Assembly: GCF_003182485.1 (NCBI RefSeq)
Contig: NZ_QGTX01000001.1
Coordinates: 1,880,001 to 1,944,000, forward strand
DNA length: 64,000 nt
From: Geodermatophilus normandii
Lineage (GTDB): Bacteria > Actinomycetota > Actinomycetes > Mycobacteriales > Geodermatophilaceae
Reading direction: 5' to 3'
Position 1 is the first letter of the stretch. Each line of letters begins with the position of its first letter. Positions 7,625 to 15,701 of this stretch are shown here, in pieces. The notes under the pieces were generated by a model. That model saw only the letters and a list, made by a program, of their open reading frames with translations, ran no database searches and was not told the origin of the DNA. The position numbers and the translations under genes are program-made.

Positions 7625-7732
7625 ATGAGCACCACCATGTCCTCGACCGAGTCCGTCCGTGGCAACCGCTGGAGCCGTGGCAACCGCTGGAGCCGGGGCA
7701 ACCGCTGGAGCCGGGGCAACCGCTGGAGCTGA
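7625..7732 (+). CDS. Micro-gene encoding four tandem RGNRWS hexapeptides (35 aa)
   Basis: The product is MSTTMSSTESV followed by RGNRWS four times, ending exactly after the fourth copy with TGA. The four 18-bp units occupy 7658-7729; units 1 and 2 use CGT and units 3 and 4 use CGG for the first Arg, otherwise they are identical. A strong site GAGGAGG ends 4 bases before ATG 7625, and a GC hairpin follows at 7752-7780, so it looks like a complete transcription unit. Short GNRW/GxxW-type repeats occur in C-terminal tails of some actinobacterial subtilase-like proteins (from memory); here the repeat stands alone behind an 11-residue leader, like a precursor or secreted/matrix peptide. No modifying enzyme or transporter lies next to it; the next gene is the GGDEF-EAL protein. 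Function unknown. Confidence 0.7.
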   Translation: MSTTMSSTESVRGNRWSRGNRWSRGNRWSRGNRWS

Positions 7733-7751
7733 CGCCCTCCGTTCCAGGACG

Positions 7752-7780
7752 GGGGCAGCCGCGGGAACGGCGGCTGCCTC
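7752..7780 (+). terminator. Hairpin after the RGNRWS micro-gene
   Basis: The core stem GGCAGCCGC/GCGGCTGCC is extended by two more pairs (one G-T), with a 7-base loop. It begins 20 bases after the micro-gene stop and separates that gene from the GGDEF-EAL gene. Confidence 0.65.
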
Positions 7781-7862
7781 CGAGGGGTGAGATCGCTCTC
7801 AGCCATCCGCCCCGCGCTGTTAGCCTCGGCCGACGCCCACCCACCGAACAGACAGGGTCCCG

Positions 7863-10442
7863 TTGGCCGAGCCCCCGGCTCCCGTCGTGGAGCACCGCGA
7901 GCCCTCGGCCGTTCCCCCGGGACGGTCGCCCGGGGCGCCCGTCCTGCGACCCTGGGTCCCGGTGTGCGCGGCGGCCCTCATCGCGCTGGTCCTCGGGCTG
8001 CTCGTGCTGCCGCCGGCCGCGACGTCCGCCTCGCCCCTCGTCGTCCTGGTGCTGGTCGTCGCCTTCGCCGTCACCGAGTCGGTCAAGCTCGACCTCGAGG
8101 TTCGCCGTCAGACGTTCAGCCTGACGCCGATGGAGCTGGTCGTCGTCATCGGGCTGGTCGAGGTCGGCGGCCTCTGGACCGCTCTGGCGCGCGGCGCGGC
8201 CGTCGTCGCCGTCCTCCTCCGCCAGAACTACGCCCCGTACAAGACCGTCTTCAACGTCGCGCTCGCGGTCCTCGAGGTGACCGCGGCGGTGGCGGTCCTG
8301 CAGCTGTTCCCCGCCCCGGACCTGGCCTCGCCGCTGACCTGGGCCGCCCTGGTCGTGGCCGTCACGTTCGCCGACGTCGTCTCCGCCGCGTGCGTCGCCG
8401 CGATCATCACGCTGACCGACGGCCGGCCGGACCGGCGCTTCTGGATGGGCGCGCTGGTGCCGCAGTTCGTCCTCGGCCCGCTCAGCGTGGCCGCCGGCGT
8501 CGGGGCGGTCCTGCTGACCCGCGACAACGGCTGGGCCTGGCTGCTCATCCTCCCGATCCTCGCGGCCATGGTCGCGGTCTTCCGGCTGTCGGCCTCGGCC
8601 CTGCGCGAGCGGCGGACCGTGCAGCAGGTCTACGAGTTCGCCCGCCGGGTCGAGCAGGTCCGGCCGGACGCGGACGGGCCGCTGCAGATCGTCCTGGCGG
8701 TCCAGGAGCTGCTCAACGCCGACAAGGTGGCGCTGTGGCTGCCGCCCTACCTCGACGAGCCCCCACGGCTGGTCGTGGCCGGCGACGGCGGTGTCACCTG
8801 GTACGACGGGCCGGCCGACCCCGAGGACGTCCTGCGCCAGCGGGTGCTGACGCCCGGCTCCTCCGAGCCGGTCCTGGTCGCCGCCGGCCGGGCGACGCCG
8901 GCCGAGGGCGCCGCCCTGGCCCGCCGCGGTGCCGAGGAGGTCCTCGGGGCACCGGTGGCGACGGCGGCCGGCGAACCCGGCTACCTGGAGGTGTGCGACC
9001 GGCGCAGCGACGTCGTGTCGTTCACCGGCAGCGACCGCTCCGCGCTGGACTCGATGCTCACGCACGTCAACGCGGCCATCCGCCAGCAGCAGCTGCTGAC
9101 GCAGATCCGCTACGACGCCGACCACGACCGGCTCACCGGGCTGCCCAACCGGCAGCGGCTGGCCGCCGAGATCGACCAGCTGCTCGGCGCCGACCCGGTC
9201 GGCGCGCGCGCCGGCCTCGTGCTCGCGGCGCTGGACAACCACACCGAGATCGTCGACACCCTCGGGCACGCCGCCGCCGACGAGCTGCTCCTCGTCACCG
9301 CCGGCCTGCTGCGCGAGCACGCGCCGCCGGACGCGCTCGTCGCCCGCATGGAGGGCGAGCAGTTCGCCGTCCTGCTGCCCGGGCTGTCGCTGCCCGCCAC
9401 CGACCGCGCCGCCCGCCGGCTGCGCGAGGCGACCTCCACCCGGGCGCGCGTGGCCGGCCTGGACCTGGAGGTCACGCTCACCGTCGGCGTGGCCGCCGCG
9501 CCAGTCCACGGCACCGACTCGGGCACGCTGATGCAGCGGGCCGACGTCGCGCTGCTGGCGGCCGCCTCGGAGAGCGGCGGCGTGGCCAGCTACCACCAGG
9601 TGCTCGACCAGCAGAGCCTGCGGCGCCTGCAGCTGGGCACCGAGCTCGAGCAGGCCATGGCCGACGGCTCCATCAGCGTCGTCTTCCAGCCGATCATCGA
9701 CGCGCGGACCTCCGACATCGTCTCGGTGGAGACCCTCGTCCGCTGGGCCCACCCGCGCTTCGGGGCGATCCCGCCGGACGACTTCATCCACCTCGCCGAG
9801 CAGATCGGCCGCATCGGCCCGCTGACCGACCACGTGCTGGACCTGGCGCTGGCGCGCTGCCGGCGGTGGCTGGACCAGGACATCGCCCTGTCGGTCGCGG
9901 TGAACCTCTCGGCGCGCTGCCTGACCGAGCCCGACCTCGTCGAGCGGGTCCAGCGGGCGCTGCGCCGCCACGGCGTCCCCGGGGAGCTGCTCATCCTCGA
10001 GCTCACCGAGGGCAGCGTCGTCGACGACTCCGTGCGCTCCAGCAACGTCCTGACCGACCTGCACGCCCTGGGCCTGCGGCTGTCGATGGACGACTTCGGC
10101 ACCGGCTACTCGTCGCTGTCACAGCTGCGCCAGCTGCCGATCGACGAGGTCAAGATCGACAAGTCCTTCGTGCTGGGCATGTCCACCAGCCAGGGCGAGT
10201 CCTTCATCGCCCGCTCGATCATCGAGCTGGCGCACAACCTCGGCCTGCGCGTCGTGGCCGAGGGCGTCGAGGACGAGCTGACCCGCAAGCTGCTCACCGA
10301 GATGGGCTGCGACAAGCTCCAGGGCTTCCTGGTCAGCCGGCCGCTCGCCGACGAGGTGCTGGAGAAGTGGCTGCTCGCGCGCACCGGCGTCCGCTCGGCC
10401 GCGCCGGGTGCCCAGCACCGCCGGCTGTTCGTCCGCGCCTGA
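7863..10442 (+). CDS. Membrane GGDEF-EAL protein with degenerate GGDEF motif
   Basis: An 859-residue cyclic di-GMP-type signalling protein. Residues about 25-240 hold seven to eight hydrophobic segments (membrane sensor), followed by a GAF-like region (about 255-400). A GGDEF domain begins at HDRLTGLPNRQRL (about 418), but its signature reads EGEQF near residue 496 instead of GGDEF, so cyclase activity is unlikely. The EAL domain (about 605-855) has ETLVRW for EALxRW, then VNLSARCL, ELTEG, SMDDFGTGYSSL, EVKIDKSFV and VAEGVED; the metal and catalytic residues look kept, so it is probably a phosphodiesterase controlled by the degenerate GGDEF domain. The start is TTG 7863, with a weak site. Its loop to YajQ and to the micro-gene next door is only positional. 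Confidence 0.9.
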   Translation: MAEPPAPVVEHREPSAVPPGRSPGAPVLRPWVPVCAAALIALVLGLLVLPPAATSASPLVVLVLVVAFAVTESVKLDLEVRRQTFSLTPMELVVVIGLVEVGGLWTALARGAAVVAVLLRQNYAPYKTVFNVALAVLEVTAAVAVLQLFPAPDLASPLTWAALVVAVTFADVVSAACVAAIITLTDGRPDRRFWMGALVPQFVLGPLSVAAGVGAVLLTRDNGWAWLLILPILAAMVAVFRLSASALRERRTVQQVYEFARRVEQVRPDADGPLQIVLAVQELLNADKVALWLPPYLDEPPRLVVAGDGGVTWYDGPADPEDVLRQRVLTPGSSEPVLVAAGRATPAEGAALARRGAEEVLGAPVATAAGEPGYLEVCDRRSDVVSFTGSDRSALDSMLTHVNAAIRQQQLLTQIRYDADHDRLTGLPNRQRLAAEIDQLLGADPVGARAGLVLAALDNHTEIVDTLGHAAADELLLVTAGLLREHAPPDALVARMEGEQFAVLLPGLSLPATDRAARRLREATSTRARVAGLDLEVTLTVGVAAAPVHGTDSGTLMQRADVALLAAASESGGVASYHQVLDQQSLRRLQLGTELEQAMADGSISVVFQPIIDARTSDIVSVETLVRWAHPRFGAIPPDDFIHLAEQIGRIGPLTDHVLDLALARCRRWLDQDIALSVAVNLSARCLTEPDLVERVQRALRRHGVPGELLILELTEGSVVDDSVRSSNVLTDLHALGLRLSMDDFGTGYSSLSQLRQLPIDEVKIDKSFVLGMSTSQGESFIARSIIELAHNLGLRVVAEGVEDELTRKLLTEMGCDKLQGFLVSRPLADEVLEKWLLARTGVRSAAPGAQHRRLFVRA

Positions 10443-10444
10443 GG

Positions 10445-10512
10445 GAGGACCCCGCGTCCCCCGGCACTCGCGGGCTCGCGGTGGGCCCCTGCGGGGGAGC
10501 CGCGAGGGGGTC
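10445..10512 (+). repeat. Structured intergenic repeat, copy A
   Basis: Begins 3 bases after the GGDEF-EAL stop with GAGGACCCC and ends GGGGGTC. The outer arms GACCCCGCG and CGCGAGGGGGTC pair. This is the most diverged of the four copies. A TATAGT box for the tRNA genes follows directly. See copies at 16610, 17981 and 63556. Confidence 0.6.
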
Positions 10513-10515
10513 GGG

Positions 10516-10521
10516 TATAGT
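10516..10521 (+). promoter_or_regulatory. -10 box for tRNA-Thr/tRNA-Met
   Basis: TATAGT lies 21 bases before the tRNA-Thr 5' end. The -35 region falls inside repeat copy A and shows no TTGACA-like hexamer. Confidence 0.55.
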
Positions 10522-10542
10522 TCCTGACGGCTCGTAGAGCAC

Positions 10543-10615
10543 GCCCCTTTAGCTCAGTCGGCAGAGCGTCTCCATGGTAAGGAGAAGGTCTACGGTTCGA
10601 TTCCGTAAAGGGGCT
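10543..10615 (+). tRNA. tRNA-Thr (anticodon GGT)
   Basis: A 73-base cloverleaf. The acceptor GCCCCTT pairs with AAGGGGC, the anticodon loop is ATGGTAA, and the T-loop is TTCGATT. CCA is not encoded. The tRNA-Thr, tRNA-Met, rpmG order is the same as in mycobacteria. Confidence 0.95.
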
Positions 10616-10659
10616 CCGACCAGCCGGTCCAGTCGCGAGACCGGGCCGTGCGGTCATCC

Positions 10660-10733
10660 GGCGGTGTAGCTCAGCCTGGTAGAGCAAGCGGCTCATAATC
10701 GCTGTGTCACCGGTTCAAGTCCGGTCACCGCTA
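10660..10733 (+). tRNA. tRNA-Met, elongator (anticodon CAT)
   Basis: A 74-base cloverleaf. The acceptor GGCGGTG pairs with CACCGCT (first pair G-T), the anticodon loop is CTCATAA, and the T-stem is ACCGG/CCGGT. The paired 1-72 position and the absence of three G-C pairs in the anticodon stem argue for the elongator and against the initiator. Confidence 0.92.
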
Positions 10734-10738
10734 CTCCA

Positions 10739-10766
10739 GACGGACCCCGGGCGACCGGGGTCCGTC
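10739..10766 (+). terminator. Terminator after the tRNA-Thr/tRNA-Met pair
   Basis: A perfect 12-bp stem, GACGGACCCCGG with CCGGGGTCCGTC, and a GCGA loop, beginning 5 bases after tRNA-Met and 68 bases before rpmG. Confidence 0.8.
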
Positions 10767-10833
10767 GCCGTGTCGGCACCCGCCGCCACGGTCTCCCGGC
10801 CACACGGCCGGCCCGACAAGGCGAGGAGCCTCC

Positions 10834-10998
10834 ATGGCAGCCACCGACGTCCGTCCGAAGATCACCCTGGCCTGCCAGGAGTGCAAGAGCCGGAACTACA
10901 TCACGCGCAAGAACCGGCGCAACGACCCCGACCGGCTCGAGATCAAGAAGTACTGCCCCCGGGACCGCAAGCACACGGTCCACCGCGAGACCCGCTGA
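10834..10998 (+). CDS. rpmG: 50S ribosomal protein L33
   Basis: A 54-residue L33 of the zinc-type (C+) line: [40 protein letters not shown]. The first CxxC (CQEC) is present, but the second, normally CPxC in actinobacterial L33, reads CPRD, so the fourth Cys ligand is missing; a nearby His or Asp could substitute. The site GCGAGGAG precedes ATG 10834. The gene leads the rpmG-hadA-hadB group, an arrangement known in mycobacteria and streptomycetes. Confidence 0.95.
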   Translation: MAATDVRPKITLACQECKSRNYITRKNRRNDPDRLEIKKYCPRDRKHTVHRETR

Positions 10999-11030
10999 CG
11001 CGGGTCCGCACGGAGCGAGGGAGGGCGGGA

Positions 11031-11477
11031 GTGGCGCTGGACGCAGGACTGGTCGGGCGCAGCTACCCGCCCTCCGCCGTCTACGAGGTCGGGCGGGCGA
11101 AGATCGCCGAGTTCGCCACCGCGGTCGGCGCGGCCGACCCGGTGCACACCGACCCCGAGGCCGCCCGGGCGCTGGGACACCCCGACGTCGTCGCGCCGCC
11201 CACCTTCGCCATCGTGGTGACCCTCGGCGCGGCCGACGTCGTGCTCGCCGACCCCGACGTCGCCCTCGACTACAGCCGCGTGGTCCACGGCGAGCAGCGC
11301 TTCACCCACCACCGGCCCATCCGCGCCGGGGACCGGCTGGTGAGCACGACCACCATCGAGACGGTCCGCAGCGTGGCCGGCAACGACCTGCTGACCACGC
11401 GGGTCGACGTCGCCACCGAGGACGGCGAGGCCGTCTGCACCGCCACCTCGATGCTCGTGGCCCGGGGGACGGCGTGA
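11031..11477 (+). CDS. hadA: MaoC-like dehydratase subunit HadA type
   Basis: A 148-residue hot-dog-fold protein of the N-terminal FAS1-like dehydratase type (GLVGRSYPPSAVYEVGRAKI at the N terminus; PPTFAIVVTLG; HGEQRFTHHRPIRAGDRL). With HadB it should form the (3R)-hydroxyacyl-ACP dehydratase of type II fatty acid synthesis; HadA is the substrate-binding partner and lacks the hydratase-2 signature. The GTG start has GAGGGAGGGCGGGA just before it. The stop overlaps the hadB start (GTGA), so both subunits are made in equal amounts. Function in this organism is inferred from the mycobacterial family. Confidence 0.88.
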   Translation: MALDAGLVGRSYPPSAVYEVGRAKIAEFATAVGAADPVHTDPEAARALGHPDVVAPPTFAIVVTLGAADVVLADPDVALDYSRVVHGEQRFTHHRPIRAGDRLVSTTTIETVRSVAGNDLLTTRVDVATEDGEAVCTATSMLVARGTA

Positions 11478-11902
11478 GCGCCCGCCTGCGGGCCGCCGAC
11501 GTCGCCGTCGGCACCGAGCTGCCCGAGCAGACCCACCGTGTCACGCGCGCGGACCTCGTCCGCTACGCCGGCGCCTCCGGCGACCTCAACCCCATCCACT
11601 GGAGCTACCGGGTGGCCACCTCCGTGGGCCTGCCGGGCGTCATCGCCCACGGGATGCTCACGATGGGCCTGGCCGCCCGTGCGGTCACCGACTGGGCCGG
11701 CGACCCCGGCGCCGTCGTCGAGTACCAGGTGCGCTTCGGCCGCCCGGTCGTGGTCCCCGACGACGACACCGGCGCCGAGGTCACCGTCCGCGGGAAGGTC
11801 GGCGCCGTCCTCGACGGCGGCCGCGTGCGGGTGGACCTCACGGTCACCAGCGGCGGCGAGAAGGTGCTGTCGCTGGCCCGCGCCACCGTCGCACTGGCAT
11901 GA
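11474..11902 (+). CDS. hadB: MaoC-like dehydratase subunit HadB type
   Basis: A 142-residue hot-dog protein carrying the hydratase-2 signature YAGASGDLNPIHWSYRVAT, with the catalytic Asp and His, then GVIAHGMLTMGLAARAV. It is the catalytic half of the HadAB dehydratase. It is coupled to hadA by a 4-base overlap and to the M1-peptidase gene by another (ATGA at 11899). In mycobacteria a hadC copy follows hadB; here it is absent. Confidence 0.9.
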   Translation: MSARLRAADVAVGTELPEQTHRVTRADLVRYAGASGDLNPIHWSYRVATSVGLPGVIAHGMLTMGLAARAVTDWAGDPGAVVEYQVRFGRPVVVPDDDTGAEVTVRGKVGAVLDGGRVRVDLTVTSGGEKVLSLARATVALA

Positions 11903-13359
11903 CCGCGCGGCGGACCCTCCCGGCCGCCGCCGCGGCGCTCCTCCTGCTCGCCGGCTGCGGCACCTCCTTCACCGAGACGCTGGCCGCGGAGGACACCCCG
12001 GCGGCCACCCCGTCGTCCGCACCGCCGGAGGACGGCGACGGGGACGGCGACGAGGACCCGAGCTGCCCGGCCGAGCGTGCCGAGCCCGACCCCGACCGGC
12101 CCGTCGTCGACCTGGACTTCCGGCTCTCCGACGACCGGCAGACCGTCACCGGCACCGAGACCGTCGTCTTCACGCCCGACGTGGCCACCGACGAGATGGT
12201 GTTCCGGCTCGTGCCCAACGGCCCCGGCGCCACCGAGCTGGGCAACCGGATCACCGTCGACGACGTCCGCGGCGACGACGTCGACCAGGGCGGCTACGAG
12301 GACGCCGGCGCCGAGGGCCCGGGCGGGCTCTACGTCCTGCAGCTCGACGGCGAGCTCGGGGCCGGCGAGTCGACCGAGGTGGAGCTGGACTTCACCGTCT
12401 CCCTCGGCGGCAGCGGGTTCGAGCGGCTCGGCACCGCCGAGGACGTGTCCTGGTGGGCCAGCGGCTTCCCGCTGCTGGCGTGGGAGCCCGGCGTCGGCTG
12501 GGCGCGCGACCCCTTCGTCGGCGTCCTCGGCGAGACCGCCAGCAGCCCCGTCGCCGACACCACGGTCACCGTCTCGGCGCCCGAGGACCTCACCGTGCTG
12601 ATGACCGGCGCCCAGGACGAGCCCACCGAGCCCGACGACGGCCGGCGCACCTGGACCGCGCACGAGCCGGTCGCCCGCGACGTCAGCGTGGCCGCCGGGG
12701 AGTTCCGCACCGCCACGCTCACCTCGCCCGGCGGGGTCGAGATCACCACCGGGGTGCTGCCGGGGTCCGGCACCGGGCCCGGCGAGCTCGCCGACTGGGC
12801 CAGCGAGGACGTCACGGAGCTCGCCGACCGCTTCGGCGCCTTCCCCTACGCCACGCTCACCGTGCCGCTGCTGCCCGACGAGGGCGGCGGCATCGAGTAC
12901 CCGAGCTCGATCCTGCTGGCCGGCGCCGACCGGTCCGTCCTCGAGCACGAGGTCGCGCACATGTGGTTCTACGGGATGGTCGGCGACTCGCAGTTCCGCG
13001 ACCCGTGGCTGGACGAGGCGTTCGCCACCTACGCCGAGCGCGTCGACGGGCAGGTCTCGCAGGAGGCCCTCGACCGGGTGCTGGCCGGCCCGGGCGACGT
13101 CGGTGCGGCGATGGACGAGTTCGCCGACACCGGCGCCTACTTCGACGCCGTCTACGACAAGGGCGGTGCCGCGCTGGTCGCCGCCCGCGAGGCGGCCGGT
13201 CCCGCACCGTTCGACGCGGCGCTGCGCTGCTACGTGCAGGTCAACGCGTGGTCGATCGCCACGCCCGCGGACCTGGCGGCCGCCCTGGCCGACCTCCCGG
13301 CCGCCACCGACGTCCTGGTGGCGGCCGGCGCCCTCGACGAGGACGACCTGCCGGACTAG
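11899..13359 (+). CDS. M1-family metallopeptidase, lipoprotein
   Basis: A 486-residue predicted exported zinc peptidase. Residues 1-20 form a lipoprotein signal with lipobox LLAGC, followed by an acidic, Thr/Ala/Pro-rich linker to about residue 65. The M1-type core has an N-terminal beta domain ([22 protein letters not shown]), the substrate motif GGGIEYPS (a variant of GAMEN), the zinc motif HEVAHMW and the downstream ligand in [13 protein letters not shown]. All catalytic positions are present. It overlaps hadB by 4 bases and ends in a convergent overlap with the aminotransferase gene (shared CTAG). The natural peptide substrates are unknown. Related lipoproteins are found in actinomycetes, though this position next to hadB is unusual to my knowledge. 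Confidence 0.87.
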   Translation: MTARRTLPAAAAALLLLAGCGTSFTETLAAEDTPAATPSSAPPEDGDGDGDEDPSCPAERAEPDPDRPVVDLDFRLSDDRQTVTGTETVVFTPDVATDEMVFRLVPNGPGATELGNRITVDDVRGDDVDQGGYEDAGAEGPGGLYVLQLDGELGAGESTEVELDFTVSLGGSGFERLGTAEDVSWWASGFPLLAWEPGVGWARDPFVGVLGETASSPVADTTVTVSAPEDLTVLMTGAQDEPTEPDDGRRTWTAHEPVARDVSVAAGEFRTATLTSPGGVEITTGVLPGSGTGPGELADWASEDVTELADRFGAFPYATLTVPLLPDEGGGIEYPSSILLAGADRSVLEHEVAHMWFYGMVGDSQFRDPWLDEAFATYAERVDGQVSQEALDRVLAGPGDVGAAMDEFADTGAYFDAVYDKGGAALVAAREAAGPAPFDAALRCYVQVNAWSIATPADLAAALADLPAATDVLVAAGALDEDDLPD

Positions 13360-14591
13360 CCGAGGAGGCGCTGCAGGCGGCTGACGCCCTCCACCAGGTC
13401 GTCGTCGCCGAGGGCGTAGGACATCCGCACGTAGCCCGGCGTCCCGAACGCCTCACCGGGGACGACGGCGACCTCCGCCTCCTCGAGCAGCAGCTCGGCG
13501 AGCTCGGTGCTGGTCGACGCGGTGCGCCCGTTGATCGGCCGGCCGAGCAGGCCCTTGACCGACGGGTAGACGTAGAACGCCCCCTGCGGCTCCGGGCAGG
13601 TGACCCCGGGGATCTCGCGCAGCATCGACACGATGGTCGTCCGCCGCCGGTCGAACGCCGTGCGCATCTCGTCGACCGCCGACAGGTCGCCGGTCAGCGC
13701 GGCCACCGCGGCGGCCTGGGACACGTTGGCGACGTTGGAGGTGGCGTGCGACTGCAGGTTGGTCGCGGCCTTGACGACGTCGGCGGGGCCGGCGATCCAG
13801 CCGACCCGCCAGCCGGTCATCGCGTAGGTCTTGGCCACCCCGTTGACGACGACGCAGCGGTCGGCGAGCTCGGGCACCACCACCGGCATCGACGGTGCGG
13901 TGGCCCCGCCGTAGGTGAGGTGCTCGTAGATCTCGTCGGTGAGCACCCACAGGCCGGCCTCGAGCGCCCACCGGCCGATGGCCTCGACCTGCTCCGGCGG
14001 GTACACCGCGCCGGTCGGGTTGGACGGCGACACGAACAGCAGCACCTTGGTCCGCGGGGTGCGGGCCGCCTCGAGCTGCTCGACGGAGACGAGGTAGTCG
14101 CTGTCCTCGTCGGCGACCACGGGCACCGGGACGCCGCCGGCCAGCCGGATCGCCTCGGGGTAGGTGGTCCAGTAGGGGGCGGGCACGAGGACCTCGTCGC
14201 CCGGGTCGAGCACCGTGGCGAAGGCCTCGTACACGGCCTGCTTGCCGCCGTTGGTCACCAGCACCTGCGCCGGGGTGAGCGCCAGGCCCGAGTCGCGGGC
14301 GGTCTTGGCGACGATCGCCTCCTTGAGCACGGGCAGCCCGCCGGCCGGGGTGTACCGGTGCATCGCCGGCTGGCGGCAGGCCGCGACGGCCGCCTCGACG
14401 ACGTAGTCCGGCGTCGGGAAGTCCGGTTCCCCGGCGCCGAAGCCGATGACCGGCTTGCCCGCGGCCTTGAGCGCCTTGGCCTTGGCGTCGACCGCGAGCG
14501 TCGCGGACTCGGCGATCGACCCGATGCGCCGCGAGACGCGGCGCGAGGCGGGGGAGGGGGCGGCGGACTCCGACGGGGAGACGGCGGTCAT
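13356..14591 (-). CDS. aspC: Class I pyridoxal-phosphate aminotransferase (aspartate type)
   Basis: A 411-residue cytosolic aminotransferase of fold type I, probably aspartate:2-oxoglutarate. Visible features: [68 protein letters not shown], the PLP lysine in [16 protein letters not shown], and the C-terminal Arg in [12 protein letters not shown] 14591 was chosen because AGGATGGG precedes it and the core begins soon after; the frame is open to 14663. An aminotransferase gene beside tRNA-Trp and secE is also found in streptomycetes. Its stop overlaps the convergent M1 gene. Confidence 0.93.
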   Translation of the reverse strand: MTAVSPSESAAPSPASRRVSRRIGSIAESATLAVDAKAKALKAAGKPVIGFGAGEPDFPTPDYVVEAAVAACRQPAMHRYTPAGGLPVLKEAIVAKTARDSGLALTPAQVLVTNGGKQAVYEAFATVLDPGDEVLVPAPYWTTYPEAIRLAGGVPVPVVADEDSDYLVSVEQLEAARTPRTKVLLFVSPSNPTGAVYPPEQVEAIGRWALEAGLWVLTDEIYEHLTYGGATAPSMPVVVPELADRCVVVNGVAKTYAMTGWRVGWIAGPADVVKAATNLQSHATSNVANVSQAAAVAALTGDLSAVDEMRTAFDRRRTTIVSMLREIPGVTCPEPQGAFYVYPSVKGLLGRPINGRTASTSTELAELLLEEAEVAVVPGEAFGTPGYVRMSYALGDDDLVEGVSRLQRLLG

Positions 14592-14902
14592 GCGCCCATC
14601 CTGCCGGAGGACGCCCCGGACGGGCCCGCCAGTTCCGGCCGCCTCCCCGCGCCGGCGCCGCACCGCGTGCCCGACCGACGTCGACGGCCGCCCGCACGCG
14701 CCGGACGGCTCGCCCGCACGAGCGGGCCGGCCGGAGCACGGTCACGGCCGGGTCCGGCCGTCCCGTACACTGGCAGACCTGGGGCGATCGACCCCCGCCA
14801 CCGGCGTGCCCCGGAACCTCCCGGGTGCCGCGCGGGACCGGCGGGTCCGGCCGCCCCGGGGCGCTCGGGGCCACCGCACGCGTGGCACCGGTCCCGGGCA
14901 CT
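14592..14902 (+). promoter_or_regulatory. Intergenic region with tRNA-Trp promoter
   Basis: A 311-bp divergent region. TACACT at 14766-14771 is the best -10 candidate for the plus-strand tRNA-Trp/secE transcript, about 130 bases before the tRNA; no convincing -35 is seen. The rest is GC-rich without protein-like reading frames. Confidence 0.4.
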
Positions 14903-14975
14903 AGGGGTGTAGCTCAACTGGCAGAGCAGCGGTCTCCAAAACCGCAGGCTGCAGGTTCAAGTCCTGTCACCCCTG
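14903..14975 (+). tRNA. tRNA-Trp (anticodon CCA)
   Basis: A 73-base cloverleaf. The acceptor AGGGGTG pairs with CACCCCT, the anticodon stem is GCGGT/ACCGC with loop CTCCAAA, the T-loop is TTCAAGT, and the discriminator is G. The tRNA-Trp then secE order is conserved in actinobacteria. Confidence 0.95.
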
Positions 14976-15117
14976 CCCGTGCCGCCGGCCCGCGCCGGCG
15001 CGCAGCACGACCCGGCACCGACCGTGCACCGGCACCCCGGACACGGTCGCCGGCCGGGGAGCACGACACCAGACGGCCCGCCAGCAGCGGCCACCACCAC
15101 GACGCGAGCGAGGCGCA

Positions 15118-15657
15118 GTGAGCGAGAAGCCGGGCCCGGGGGAGGACCCCCGCTCCGCCTCGGACGCCGAGCTGACCGACGAGCAGCTCGACCGCGAGGC
15201 CCCCGGCGTCGAGGACGCCGCCGAGCTCGAGGCCGCCGAGGACGAGGTCGCCGCGGAGGCCGAGGCCGACGAGGACAAGGTCGTCAGCACCCCGGCCCGC
15301 CGCCGGGGTGGCCGGATCACCGCCGGCGACGACGAGGACGACGAGGACGTCGCCCCGCGCACCCGCCGTGCCGCCCGCGAGCGCTCCGCCGGCAGCCGGC
15401 CCGCCGGCCGCGACGGCGCCGGCACCCGGTCGCGCGCCGCCGCGCAGCGGGCCCGGTCCGACGAGGTCCGCCGCCGCCGGAGCCTGCGCCGCTTCCTCCG
15501 CGAGGTCGTGGCCGAGCTGCGCAAGGTCATCTGGCCGGGCCGCCGTGAGCTCATCACCTACACGGCCGTGGTCATCATCTTCGTGGCGTTCATGGTGGCG
15601 CTCGTCGCGGGCCTCGACGTCCTCTTCGCGCAGGGCGTGCTCGCCGTCTTCGGCTGA
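15118..15657 (+). CDS. secE: Preprotein translocase subunit SecE
   Basis: SecE closes the SecYEG channel in the plasma membrane. The 179-residue protein has a very long N-terminal extension (about 115 residues): an acidic part ([20 protein letters not shown]) and then an Arg/Ala-rich part. The SecE core is at the C terminus: [26 protein letters not shown] and one membrane segment ([20 protein letters not shown]). Actinobacterial SecE often has such an extension. The GTG start at 15118 has GCGAGG upstream; the core would work from later starts too, so the N terminus is less certain than the core. Confidence 0.93.
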   Translation: MSEKPGPGEDPRSASDAELTDEQLDREAPGVEDAAELEAAEDEVAAEAEADEDKVVSTPARRRGGRITAGDDEDDEDVAPRTRRAARERSAGSRPAGRDGAGTRSRAAAQRARSDEVRRRRSLRRFLREVVAELRKVIWPGRRELITYTAVVIIFVAFMVALVAGLDVLFAQGVLAVFG

Positions 15658-15701
15658 CCGCCCCCCTGCGCCTGAACGCCCCCGACAAGGAAGAGATCCC
15701 C

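Noticed and set aside
7658..7729. 18-bp direct repeats that might suggest a CRISPR array
   Set aside because: Units are contiguous without spacers and are in-frame codons of the micro-gene; no cas genes nearby.
11538..14912. An 1124-codon plus-strand frame across hadB, the M1 peptidase and the aminotransferase
   Set aside because: It overlaps three genes with clear motifs in other frames; Arg/Pro-rich shadow of high GC.
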